Assembly (NCBI RefSeq): GCF_024220175.1
Contig: NZ_CP098502.1
Coordinates: 1,984,001 to 2,048,000, forward strand
Origin: Paraconexibacter antarcticus
GTDB lineage: Bacteria > Actinomycetota > Thermoleophilia > Solirubrobacterales > Solirubrobacteraceae
Direction: 5' to 3'
Length of the DNA stretch: 64,000 bases
This document shows positions 42,546-50,972 of the stretch, in pieces (the first letter of the stretch is position 1; every line of letters starts with the position of its first letter). The notes under the pieces were generated by a model, which ran no database searches, was not told the origin of the DNA, and saw nothing but the letters and a program-made list of their open reading frames with translations. Position numbers and translations under genes: made by a program.

Positions 42546-43953
42546 GGCGCGCCCGACGACGATCCACACGTGCTCCACCTGCGGCCAGAGCGAGCCCCGC
42601 TGGATGGGTCAGTGCCCCGGCTGCGGCGAGTGGAACACGATGGTGGAGGAGGCGGCGGCGCCCGCTGCCGGGCGGGCGGGCGCGGCGACCCGCCTGCGCG
42701 GCTCCGGCGGCGCCCGTGCCGCCACCGTGACCCGGCTGAAGGACGTCGACACCGCCCGCGCCCCGCGTCTGCGGACCGGCATCCAGGAGGTCGACCGCGT
42801 CCTCGGCGGCGGCCTCGTCGCCGGCTCGCTCGTCCTGCTGGGCGGCTCACCGGGCATCGGCAAGTCGACGCTCACGGGTATGGCCCTCGGCAACCTCGCG
42901 GCCGCGGGCCGCAGCGTCCTCTACGTCTCCGGCGAGGAGTCGGCCCAGCAGATCCGCCTGCGTCACGAGCGGCTGCTGACGCCGCACTGCGCCGCGCTCG
43001 ACGTCCCGGTGCTCGCCGAGACCGACCTCGGCACCGTCCTCGCGACGATCGAGGCCGAGAGCCCCGACGTCGTCGTCATCGACTCGGTGCAGACGCTGCA
43101 CGCCGCCGAACTCACCGGCGCGCCGGGGTCGGTCGGGCAGGTCCGTGAGGTCGCGAGCCGGATCATGCAGGTCGCGAAGCCGAGCGGGACCGCCGTCATC
43201 CTCGTCGGCCACGTGACGAAGGAGGGCTCCCTCGCCGGGCCGCGGGTGCTCGAGCACCTCGTCGACTGCGTCCTGCAGTTCGAGGGGGAGCGCGAGCGGA
43301 CGTACCGCACCCTCCGCGCGCTGAAGAACCGGTTCGGCTCCACGAACGAGGCGGGCGTCTTCGAGATGCGCTCGGGCGGGCTCGTCGAGGTCCTCGACGC
43401 GAGCGCCCGCTTCGTCTCCGAGGCGACCCGCAAGCCCGGCAGCGTCGTCCTCGCCGCGATGGAGGGCTCCCGCCCGCTGCTCGTCGAGGTCCAGGCGCTC
43501 GTCTCCCCGAGCGAGCTCGTCCCGCCGCGGCGGGTCGTCAACGGCATCGATCGCAACCGGCTGGCCCTCGTCCTCGCCGTCCTCGGGCGACACGCCGGGG
43601 TGGGGGTGGGGACCGCGGACGTCTTCGTGAACGTCGTCGGCGGCGTCCGCGTCGACGAGCCCGGCGCCGACCTCGCGATCGCGCTGGCCGTCGCGAGCGC
43701 CCAGCGGGGCATCGCCCTCGGGGACGCCGGGGGCAAGCTCCCGGTGGCGTGCTTCGGGGAGGTCGGGCTCACCGGCGAGCTGCGCACGGTCGCGCACTCG
43801 GACCGCCGCCTGGACGAGGCGCGCAAGTTCGGCCTGCGGTCCCCCGTGTCGCCGGAGCACACCCCGACGCTGCGCGCGGCCCTGCGGAGCGTCCTGCCCG
43901 CCGCGGGCGGTTCGGGGCGTGACACGGCGTCAGCGCTGGTAAGCGACATTTGA
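42544..43953 (+). CDS. radA: DNA repair protein RadA
   Basis: A 469-residue RadA branch-migration ATPase. A zinc finger CSTCGQSEPRWMGQCPGCGEW is followed by a RecA-like core with Walker A GGSPGIGKST and the RadA-specific KNRFGSTNE motif. The C-terminal Lon-like domain has ADVFVNVVGGVRVDEPGADLA. Start ATG 42544 begins at the zinc finger. Immediately upstream of disA, as in Bacillus and many Actinobacteria, where RadA and DisA act together on branched DNA. Confidence 0.96.
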   Translation: MARPTTIHTCSTCGQSEPRWMGQCPGCGEWNTMVEEAAAPAAGRAGAATRLRGSGGARAATVTRLKDVDTARAPRLRTGIQEVDRVLGGGLVAGSLVLLGGSPGIGKSTLTGMALGNLAAAGRSVLYVSGEESAQQIRLRHERLLTPHCAALDVPVLAETDLGTVLATIEAESPDVVVIDSVQTLHAAELTGAPGSVGQVREVASRIMQVAKPSGTAVILVGHVTKEGSLAGPRVLEHLVDCVLQFEGERERTYRTLRALKNRFGSTNEAGVFEMRSGGLVEVLDASARFVSEATRKPGSVVLAAMEGSRPLLVEVQALVSPSELVPPRRVVNGIDRNRLALVLAVLGRHAGVGVGTADVFVNVVGGVRVDEPGADLAIALAVASAQRGIALGDAGGKLPVACFGEVGLTGELRTVAHSDRRLDEARKFGLRSPVSPEHTPTLRAALRSVLPAAGGSGRDTASALVSDI

Positions 43954-44029
43954 CATCAGGGTCCATCCGTGCCCTCGCGAACGGTCGCCCCCGGCTAAAG
44001 ACGACATCAAGAATCCCGGTAAACCCTGG

Positions 44030-44035
44030 TAGAAT
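44030..44035 (+). promoter_or_regulatory. disA -10 box TAGAAT
   Basis: TAGAAT lies 9 bases before the disA ATG, so the message would be leaderless or nearly so. There is no convincing ribosome binding site between the box and the start codon. Confidence 0.5.
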
Positions 44036-44044
44036 GGGTGCCAG

Positions 44045-45157
44045 ATGGCGCAGCGATCCGGGGATGAGCTCACAGAGCTCGAGACACGTCAGGAGCCCCG
44101 GCTCGTGAAGGCGCTCGAGATGGTGGCCCCCGGAACGGCACTGCGTGAGGGGATCGACGACATCCTGCACGCCCACACCGGCGGCCTCATCATGGTCGGC
44201 GACCCGGAGGAGCTCAGCTTCCTCTTCTCGGGCGGCATGAAGCTCGACATCGACTACACCCCGGCGACGCTCTACCAGGTCGCGAAGATGGACGGCGCGA
44301 TCGCGCTGAACGCCAACGCGACGAAGATCGTCATCGCGAACGTCCAGCTCATGCCGGACCCGACGATCCTCACGCTGGAGACCGGCACGCGCCACCGCAC
44401 GGCCGAGCGCGTCTCGAAGCAGACCGACGCGCTCGTCATCGCGATCTCGCAGCGGCGGGAGGTCGTCAGCCTCTACGTCGACGGCGGGAAGTACATCCTC
44501 GAGGACATCCCCGTCGTGCTCGCGAAGGCCAACCAGGCGCTCGCGACCCTCGACAAGTACCGCACCCGCCTCGATCAGGTCTCCACCCGTCTGACGGCGC
44601 TGGAGTTCGAGGGCGGGGCGACTCTGCACGACGTCCTGACGGTCCTCCAGCGCTCCGAGCTCGTGACGCGCATGGCCGTCGAGATCGAGCGCTACATCGT
44701 CGAGCTCGGCCGCGAGGGCCGGCTCATCGAGATGCAGCTCGAGGAGACGATGGTCGGCACCGCCGCCGACAAGGCCGCGCTCGTGCACGACTACCTGGCC
44801 GAGGACAGCGACGAGGCGTTCGCCTCCGCGCTCGACCAGCTCGGTCGCCTGCCACACCAGGACCTCCTGGACTTCGGCCGCCTGGCCGAGCTCATGGGGT
44901 ACGACCGCAAGCTCAACACCCTGGACTACCCGGTGTCCCCCCGTGGGTACCGGATCCTGGGCCGCATCCCCCGCCTCCCCAAGCTCGTCGTCCAGCAGAT
45001 CGTCAAGGAGTTCGGCGGGCTGGACGAGATGCTCGCCGCCACCGACGCCGAGCTGGAGACGGTCGAAGGGGTGGGGGAGATCCGTGCGAAGGACATCCGC
45101 GAGGGCCTTCGCCGGCTTCAGGAGATCAACCTCGTGGACCGGTACCTGCAGACGTAG
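44045..45157 (+). CDS. disA: Diadenylate cyclase DisA (DNA integrity scanning protein)
   Basis: A 370-residue DisA that makes c-di-AMP from ATP and is inhibited by branched DNA. The N-terminal DAC domain has MDGAIALN (DGA motif) and TGTRHRTAERVSKQTDA (RHR motif). A helical linker follows, and the C-terminal helix-hairpin-helix (LVVQQIVKEFGGLDEMLAATDAEL then VEGVGEIRAKDIREGL) binds DNA. Octameric in characterised homologues. Downstream of radA and upstream of carD. Confidence 0.97.
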   Translation: MAQRSGDELTELETRQEPRLVKALEMVAPGTALREGIDDILHAHTGGLIMVGDPEELSFLFSGGMKLDIDYTPATLYQVAKMDGAIALNANATKIVIANVQLMPDPTILTLETGTRHRTAERVSKQTDALVIAISQRREVVSLYVDGGKYILEDIPVVLAKANQALATLDKYRTRLDQVSTRLTALEFEGGATLHDVLTVLQRSELVTRMAVEIERYIVELGREGRLIEMQLEETMVGTAADKAALVHDYLAEDSDEAFASALDQLGRLPHQDLLDFGRLAELMGYDRKLNTLDYPVSPRGYRILGRIPRLPKLVVQQIVKEFGGLDEMLAATDAELETVEGVGEIRAKDIREGLRRLQEINLVDRYLQT

Positions 45158-45249
45158 TACCCGAGCGGCCCCCGACGCCGCCGATGCACCACCGCACCAC
45201 CGCTCCGCATTGACGCGGGCGGCTGACCAAGGAGCACACCATTCCTGAG

Positions 45250-45825
45250 ATGACCGAAGACCAGATCGCCGAAGAGGACATCGAGTTCCCGACGATCGTC
45301 AACATCGACTTCGAGATCGGCGACCACGTCGTCTATCCGCATCACGGCGCAGGGAAGGTGCTCAAGAAGGAAGTCAAGAAGATGTTCGGCGAGGAGCGCG
45401 AGTACCTCACGATCAAGATCCTTCACAACGACATGACCGTCATGGTCCCGTGTGAGAACGCGGGCATCGCCGGGCTCCGCCACATCATCGACGAGAAGAC
45501 GATCCAGGAGGTCCTCGCGGTCCTCCAGGACGAGCTCTCGGAGATGCCGAAGAACTGGAACCGTCGCTTCAAGCACAACCGCGACAAGATCAAGACGGGC
45601 GTCATCCACGAGCTCGCCGAGGTCGTCCGCAACCTCGCGATCCGCGAGCACGACAAGGGCCTGTCGACGGGTGAGAAGCAGATGTACACCCGGGCGAAGA
45701 AGATCCTCGCGTCCGAGCTGATGTACGCGCTCGACAAGTCCGAGGACGAGGCGGAGGCGTACCTCGACGACCTCCTCGCGGAGTCCGCGGGCGCGCAGGT
45801 CGCCGCGACGGCCGCCAAGGCCTAG
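45250..45825 (+). CDS. carD: CarD family transcriptional regulator
   Basis: A 191-residue CarD that binds the RNA polymerase beta subunit and stabilises open complexes. The RID/Tudor-like domain FEIGDHVVYPHHGAGKVLKKEVKKMFGEEREYLTIKIL is followed by a helical DNA-contact domain (MPKNWNRRFKHNRDKIKTG, EVVRNLAIREHDKGLSTGEKQMYTRAKKIL). It has about 30 more C-terminal residues than mycobacterial CarD. The AAGGAG at 45229-45234 is 15 bases from the ATG but only 6 from an in-frame ATT at 45241, so an ATT start is possible. Confidence 0.95.
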   Translation: MTEDQIAEEDIEFPTIVNIDFEIGDHVVYPHHGAGKVLKKEVKKMFGEEREYLTIKILHNDMTVMVPCENAGIAGLRHIIDEKTIQEVLAVLQDELSEMPKNWNRRFKHNRDKIKTGVIHELAEVVRNLAIREHDKGLSTGEKQMYTRAKKILASELMYALDKSEDEAEAYLDDLLAESAGAQVAATAAKA

Positions 45826-45854
45826 CGGCATCCTCGGCTGCGCCTCGGATGCCG
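45826..45854 (+). terminator. Hairpin between carD and ispD
   Basis: CGGCATCC (45826-45833) and GGATGCCG (45847-45854) form a perfect 8-bp stem with a 13-nt loop, beginning right after the carD stop codon. No T-tract. Could be a terminator or an mRNA processing/stability structure within the carD-ispD transcript. Confidence 0.4.
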
Positions 45855-45906
45855 TGTGCGAGATCCTCGCCTGGCGGCTCCGGACATCGCGGCTGAGGGA
45901 GATGTG

Positions 45907-46584
45907 ATGGGGCCGGTTGCGCTGATCGTCGCCGCCGGCCGAGGCGAGCGCCTTGGGTCCGACGGACCCAAGGCTTTCGTCCGTTGTGGGGGGCGTCCGA
46001 TGCTCGAGTGGTCGGTCGACGCCTTCCGGGCGGCGGGGGTCGAGCGGATCGTCGTCGCGCTCCCCGCGGGGTACGAGGCGCCGGCCGGCTGCATCGGGGT
46101 GAGCGGCGGCGCCGAGCGGTCGCACTCGGTCCGCGCGGCGCTCGGCGCGGCGGGGGACCCGGCGGTCGTCCTCGTCCACGACGCGGCCCGCCCGCTCGTC
46201 ACCGCGCAGATCGTCGAGGACTGCCTGGCGGCGCTGACGGCGGAGGTCGACGCGGTCATCGCGGCCGCCGCCGTGACCGACACGCTGAAGGAGGCCGACG
46301 GCCACGACGTCGTCCGCACGCTCGACCGCTCACGGCTGTGGGCGGTCCAGACGCCCCAGGTCTTCTGGACCGCGGCCCTCGCCGGGGTCATGGCCCAGGA
46401 CGACGCCGTCCTCGCCGCCGCGACCGACGACGCGTCGCTCATCGAGGCGGGCGGGGGCCGCGTGCGCGTCGTCCCGTGCCCGCGCGACAACTTCAAGGTC
46501 ACGACGCCGGAGGACCTCCGGCTCGCCGAGCTCGTGCTCGCCGATCGGGCCCGGCCCGCCGCCGGCGCGGCCGGACCGGGATAA
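45907..46584 (+). CDS. ispD: 2-C-methyl-D-erythritol 4-phosphate cytidylyltransferase
   Basis: A 225-residue IspD of the MEP isoprenoid pathway, joining CTP and MEP. CTP-binding loop LIVAAGRGERLG, PKAFVRCGGRPMLEWSV, HDAARPLVTAQIVEDCL, and TPQVFWTAALAG, ending NFKVTTPEDLRLAE. Start ATG 45907 follows a GAGGGAG ribosome site; an adjacent GTG is also in frame. The carD-ispD-ispF-cysS-rlmB order is the standard actinobacterial one, here with extra genes inserted. Confidence 0.95.
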   Translation: MGPVALIVAAGRGERLGSDGPKAFVRCGGRPMLEWSVDAFRAAGVERIVVALPAGYEAPAGCIGVSGGAERSHSVRAALGAAGDPAVVLVHDAARPLVTAQIVEDCLAALTAEVDAVIAAAAVTDTLKEADGHDVVRTLDRSRLWAVQTPQVFWTAALAGVMAQDDAVLAAATDDASLIEAGGGRVRVVPCPRDNFKVTTPEDLRLAELVLADRARPAAGAAGPG

Positions 46585-46594
46585 TCCGGCGCGC

Positions 46595-47422
46595 ATGCTG
46601 ACCGACTACCACGTGCACCTGCGGCCGGACGGGCCCGGGAGCGACGCCGCCGACTTCTTCACGCCCGAGAACGCCGCCCGCTACCGCGCCGCCGCCGAGG
46701 AGCGCGGGATCACCGAGCTCGGCGTCAGCGAGCACATCTACCGCTTCAGCCAGGCCCTCGACGTCTGGCAGCACGACCTCTGGCGGGGCAGCGGCAAGGA
46801 CGACATCGACGCCTACTGCGCGTTCGTCCGCGAGGAGACCGACCTGCGGCTCGGCATCGAGGCCGACTTCATCCCCGGGACCGAGGACCGGATGGCCGAC
46901 CTCCTCGACGCCCGCGACTGGGACTACGTCATCGGCTCGATCCACTTCCTCGGCGACTACGCCCTGGACATGGAGCGCTACGACATCTGGGACACGAGCC
47001 ACTCGCCCGAGCAGGTGTGGGCGACGTACTTCACGTGGCTCGGCGAGGCGGCGATGAGCGGCCTCTTCGACGTTCTCGCCCACCCGGACCTCGTGAAGCA
47101 CTGGGGGCGCACGCGGCCGTTCCCGGAGGACGACCTGCGCAACTACTACGAGCTCGCGATGGAGGGCATCGCGGCCTCGGGGGTCGTCATCGAGGTCTCG
47201 ACCGCCGGGCTGCGCAAGCCCGTCGAGGAGATCTACCCGGCGCCGGGGTTCCTCGAGATGTGCATCGAGGCGGGCGCGTCGATCTCCCTGAGTTCGGACG
47301 CCCACACGCCCGAGCATCTCGGCTACGGCTACCAGGACGCGCTGCTCTACCTCGCGGACCTCGGGGTCACCGAGCTCGTGACCTTCGACCGGCGGCAGCG
47401 GATCATGGAACCGCTGGGCTAG
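46595..47422 (+). CDS. PHP-domain phosphatase (HisK/histidinol-phosphatase-like)
   Basis: A 275-residue PHP metallo-hydrolase. Metal motifs: DYHVHLRP (HxH), GVSEHIYRFS, IEADFIPG, YVIGSIHFLGDYALD, LAHPDLVKHWG and SSDAHTPEHLGYGY. The arrangement matches HisK-type histidinol-phosphatases, though no other his gene is near. It lies between ispD and ispF, where most actinobacteria have none. Its start is 9 bases after a GATAAT box that contains the ispD stop codon. Confidence 0.85.
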   Translation: MLTDYHVHLRPDGPGSDAADFFTPENAARYRAAAEERGITELGVSEHIYRFSQALDVWQHDLWRGSGKDDIDAYCAFVREETDLRLGIEADFIPGTEDRMADLLDARDWDYVIGSIHFLGDYALDMERYDIWDTSHSPEQVWATYFTWLGEAAMSGLFDVLAHPDLVKHWGRTRPFPEDDLRNYYELAMEGIAASGVVIEVSTAGLRKPVEEIYPAPGFLEMCIEAGASISLSSDAHTPEHLGYGYQDALLYLADLGVTELVTFDRRQRIMEPLG

Positions 47423-47432
47423 GAGCATCCCG

Positions 47433-47927
47433 ATGAGCACCGACACCCGCACCGGCATCGGCTGGGACTCGCACCGGCTGACGGCCGGCCGCGACCTCAT
47501 CCTCGCCGGGGTCTCCTTCACGCACCCCGACGGCCTCGGCCTCGACGGGCACTCGGACGCCGACGTCCTCACCCACGCTGTCATGGACGCGCTGCTCGGC
47601 GCCGCCGGCCTCGGGGACATCGGGCAGCACTTCCCCGACGGCGACGGCGCCTACGCGGGCGCCGACTCGCTCGCGCTCCTGCGCCTCTGCGTCGAGCGGG
47701 TCACGGAGGCCGGGTGGCGGCCCGTCTTCGCCGACACGACCGTCGTCATGGAGCGCCCGAAGCTCGCCGGCGCCCGCGCCGAGATGCGCGGGAAGCTCGC
47801 GGCCGCCCTGGGCGTCGCGGAGGACGAGGTCAACATCAAGGCCTCGACCGGCGAGGGCATCGGCTTCGTCGGCCGCGAGGAGGGCGTCGCCGCCCTGGCC
47901 ACGGTGACGGTCGTCCGCGTCGCCTGA
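47433..47927 (+). CDS. ispF: 2-C-methyl-D-erythritol 2,4-cyclodiphosphate synthase
   Basis: A 164-residue IspF, a trimeric zinc enzyme of the MEP pathway. GIGWDSHRL (metal Asp and His), GLDGHSDADVLTHAVMDALLGAAGLGDIGQHFPD, and NIKASTGEGIGFVGREEGVAALA are all canonical. In many relatives the first motif is GxGxDxHRL, so the Trp is a tolerated variant. A GGAG sits about 7 bases before the ATG. Separated from ispD by a PHP gene. Confidence 0.96.
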   Translation: MSTDTRTGIGWDSHRLTAGRDLILAGVSFTHPDGLGLDGHSDADVLTHAVMDALLGAAGLGDIGQHFPDGDGAYAGADSLALLRLCVERVTEAGWRPVFADTTVVMERPKLAGARAEMRGKLAAALGVAEDEVNIKASTGEGIGFVGREEGVAALATVTVVRVA

Positions 47928-47953
47928 CGCCGCGCCGCCAATAGCCTGTGGGC

Positions 47954-49576
47954 GTGTCCGTGCTGACGCTCGCCACGTCCGAGGCCCACACGCTCGACCT
48001 CGTGCTCCTCGGCGTGCTCGTCGCGGTGGCGGCGTTCCTCGTCCTCGCCCAGCGCTCGACCCTGCCCTACCCGATCATCCTCGTCGTCGGGGGCGGGCTG
48101 CTCGGCTTCCTCCCCGGGTCGCCGGACACGGTCCTCGACCCGAACCTCGTCCTCGTCATCTTTCTGCCGCCGCTGCTGTACTCCGCGGCGTTCTTCAGCT
48201 CGCTGCGGGACCTGAAGGACAACCTGCGCCCGATCTCGATGCTCGCCGTCGGGCTCGTCATCACGACGACGTTCGTCGTCGGGGTGGTCGCGCACGCGGC
48301 GATCGGCGGGCTCACCTGGGCGGCGGCGTTCACCCTCGGCGCGATCCTCTCGCCGACCGACCCGGTCGCGGCGACCGCGATCGCCGGGCGCCTCGGGGCG
48401 CCCCGCCGCTTCATCACGGTCGTCGAGGGCGAGAGCCTCGTCAACGACGCGTCCGCGCTCATCGCCTACCGCTTCGGGATCGCCGCCGTCCTCACCGGGA
48501 GCTTCTCGGCGCTCGACGCGGTGGGGTCGTTCGCCGTGAACGCCGCCGCCGGCGTGGCGATCGGCATCGCGGCCGGCGCGCTCATCGTCCCGCTGCGGCG
48601 CGCGATCGACGACCCGCCGACCGAGATCACGATCTCGCTCCTGACGCCGTACTTCGCCTACCTCCCCGCCGAGGCGCTCGGCGTCAGCGCCGTCCTCTCC
48701 GCGGTCGTGGCGGGCATCTGGCTCGGCTGGCGCTCGCCGGAGCTCATCACCCCGGCGACGCGGATCCAGGCGTTCGCGTTCTGGGAGATCCTCGTCTTCG
48801 TCCTCAACGCCGCGCTGTTCGTCCTCGTCGGCCTCGAGCTGCCGCACGTCGTCGACGCCGCGCGCGAGCAGACCTCCGACGGCCGCCTCGTCGCCTACGG
48901 CACGCTCATCGCGGCCACGGTCATCCTCGTCCGCTTCCTGTGGGTCATCCCGACGACGTACCTGCCCCGCATCCTCAGCACCCGCGTGCGCGAGGCGTCG
49001 CCGGCGCCCGACGTCGGCCACACGGTGCTCGTCGCCTTCACGGGCATGCGCGGCGCCGTCTCGCTCGCCGCCGCGCTGGCGCTCCCGGCCACGACCGACT
49101 CGGGGGCGTCGTTCCCCGGCCGCGACCTCATCATCTTCCTCGTCTACGTCACGATCCTCGTGACGGTCGTCGGGCAGGGCCTGACCCTCGGGCCGCTCAT
49201 CCGGGCGCTCAACGCGGAGGACGACGCGGAGGCGCACCGGCTGCGCGAGAGCAAGGCGCGGCTGCGGGCGGCGGACGCGGCGATTCGCCGGATCGAGGAG
49301 CTCGTCGACGAGGAGTGGGTGCGCGAGGACACCGCCCGGAGGATGCGCGCGGTCTACGAGTACCGCGTGCGCCGGTTCAGCGCGCACTTCGACGACAAGG
49401 ACGACGGGGACATGGAGGTCGGCTCGCTCGCCTACCAGCGGCTGCGCCGCGAGGTCCTCAACGCCGAGCGTGGCGAGATCATCCGGCTGCGCAACCAGGG
49501 CTTCATCAACGACGAGGAGATGCGCCGGATCGAGCGCGACCTCGACCTCGAGGACGCCCGGCTGGAGATCACGTAG
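47954..49576 (+). CDS. Na+/H+ antiporter, CPA1 family
   Basis: About 540 residues with 11-12 membrane helices. LSPTDPVAATAIAGRLGAPRRFITVVEGESLVNDASALIAYR holds the CPA1 ion-binding ND pair and the TDPV motif. VLVAFTGMRGAVSLAAALALP matches the conserved GMRG segment. A roughly 110-residue charged cytoplasmic tail follows (AEDDAEAHRLRESKARLRAADAAIRRIEELVDEEWV). GTG 47954 lies 6 bases after TAGCCT; GTG 47948 is also in frame. Exchanges Na+ for H+ for pH and salt homeostasis. Sits between ispF and cysS. Confidence 0.92.
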   Translation: MSVLTLATSEAHTLDLVLLGVLVAVAAFLVLAQRSTLPYPIILVVGGGLLGFLPGSPDTVLDPNLVLVIFLPPLLYSAAFFSSLRDLKDNLRPISMLAVGLVITTTFVVGVVAHAAIGGLTWAAAFTLGAILSPTDPVAATAIAGRLGAPRRFITVVEGESLVNDASALIAYRFGIAAVLTGSFSALDAVGSFAVNAAAGVAIGIAAGALIVPLRRAIDDPPTEITISLLTPYFAYLPAEALGVSAVLSAVVAGIWLGWRSPELITPATRIQAFAFWEILVFVLNAALFVLVGLELPHVVDAAREQTSDGRLVAYGTLIAATVILVRFLWVIPTTYLPRILSTRVREASPAPDVGHTVLVAFTGMRGAVSLAAALALPATTDSGASFPGRDLIIFLVYVTILVTVVGQGLTLGPLIRALNAEDDAEAHRLRESKARLRAADAAIRRIEELVDEEWVREDTARRMRAVYEYRVRRFSAHFDDKDDGDMEVGSLAYQRLRREVLNAERGEIIRLRNQGFINDEEMRRIERDLDLEDARLEIT

Positions 49577-49616
49577 GCCGCGCGCGCCACCCGCGGCGCG
49601 TAGATTGCGCGGACGA

Positions 49617-50972
49617 ATGCGCCCGATCCGCCTGCACGACACCCACTCCGGTGCGCTCGCGCCCCTCGAGCCGCGCGACCCCGGGCGGGTCGGCATCTAC
49701 GCGTGCGGCCCGACGGTGTACAACCGCATCCACATCGGCAACGCCCGCCCGTTCGTCGTCTACAGCCTCCTGAAGCGCTTCCTCGAGCACGAGGGCTACG
49801 CGGTGACGCTCGTGGCGAACATCACCGACGTCAACGACAAGATCTACGACGCGGCCCGGCCGCTCGGCGTCCCGTCGCAGCAGCTCGCCGACGAGATGAG
49901 CGCCCATTACCGCGCCGACACGGACGGCCTCGGGCTCGGCCGTCCCGATCACGAGCCGCTCGCCTCCGAGTACGTCGGCGGCATGATCGACCTCATCTCC
50001 GCGCTCATCGAGCGCGGCGCCGCCTACGCCGCCGACGGCGACGTGTACTTCCGGGTGCGCGCCGACGCCGCCTACGGGTCGCTGTCGCACCGTCTCATCG
50101 AGGACATGGACCAGGGCGAGGGCGGCGAGGGGCTCACCCGCAAGGAGGACCCGCTCGACTTCGCGCTCTGGAAGGCGCAGAAGCCGGGGGAGGATACCGC
50201 CTGGGACGCGCCCTGGGGCCGCGGGCGCCCCGGCTGGCACATCGAGTGCTCGGCGATGGCCGAGGACCTCCTCGGCGTCGGCTTCGAGATCCACGGCGGC
50301 GGCAACGACCTGACCTTCCCGCACCACGAGAACGAGGCCGCGCAGACCCGCTGCGGCCGCGGCGGCGATCTCGCCCGCATCTGGATGCACAACGGGATGC
50401 TCCAGCTCGGCGGCGAGAAGATGGCGAAGTCCGTCGGCAACATCTCGCTGCTGCCCGAGGTCCTCGCCGAGCACGGCCGCGACGCCGTCGTCATGTTCTT
50501 CTGCGGCGGGCACTACCGCGGGCCGCTCCAGCTCGACGACTCGACGCTCGCCGACGCCGCCGCGCGCGTGCGCCGGGTGCGCGAGGCGGGCCGGCGGCTG
50601 ACGGCCGGGCCGTCGCCGGACTGGTCGGCGCCGCTGAAGGAGACGTTCTTCGCCGCGCTGGCCGAGGACTTCAACACGCCGCGGGCCCTCGCCGCGGTGT
50701 TCGACTGGGTGCGGACGGCGAACTCCGCCGCGCCGGGCGAGGAGGTCGGCGGCGCGGACCTGCGCGAGATGCTCGCGGTCCTCGCGCTCGACAACCTGCT
50801 CGACACCGAGGGTGACGGGCCGCCGCCGGCGGTCGTCGCCCTCGCCGAGGCGCGGGTCGCCGCCCGCGCGGCGAAGGACTTCGCCGAGTCCGACCGGCTG
50901 CGCGACGAGATCGCGGCGGCCGGCTGGACCGTCCGCGACGTCGCCGCCGGCTACGAGCTGGTGCGCGCATGA
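49617..50972 (+). CDS. cysS: Cysteinyl-tRNA synthetase
   Basis: A 451-residue class I synthetase. The N-terminal YACGPTVYNRIHIGNARPFVVY contains the zinc-binding Cys and the HIGN (HIGH) signature. GWHIECSAMAEDLLG and GGNDLTFPHHENEAAQ add the other zinc ligands. KMAKSVGN is the KMSKS motif. The ATG at 49617 follows a TAGATT box by 10 bases. Its stop overlaps rlmB by four bases (ATGA). Confidence 0.97.
   Translation: MRPIRLHDTHSGALAPLEPRDPGRVGIYACGPTVYNRIHIGNARPFVVYSLLKRFLEHEGYAVTLVANITDVNDKIYDAARPLGVPSQQLADEMSAHYRADTDGLGLGRPDHEPLASEYVGGMIDLISALIERGAAYAADGDVYFRVRADAAYGSLSHRLIEDMDQGEGGEGLTRKEDPLDFALWKAQKPGEDTAWDAPWGRGRPGWHIECSAMAEDLLGVGFEIHGGGNDLTFPHHENEAAQTRCGRGGDLARIWMHNGMLQLGGEKMAKSVGNISLLPEVLAEHGRDAVVMFFCGGHYRGPLQLDDSTLADAAARVRRVREAGRRLTAGPSPDWSAPLKETFFAALAEDFNTPRALAAVFDWVRTANSAAPGEEVGGADLREMLAVLALDNLLDTEGDGPPPAVVALAEARVAARAAKDFAESDRLRDEIAAAGWTVRDVAAGYELVRA

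Noticed and set aside
47651..49696. 681-codon minus-strand frame rich in Arg, Asp and Glu
   Set aside because: Antisense shadow of the Na+/H+ antiporter; composition is a codon-complement artefact.
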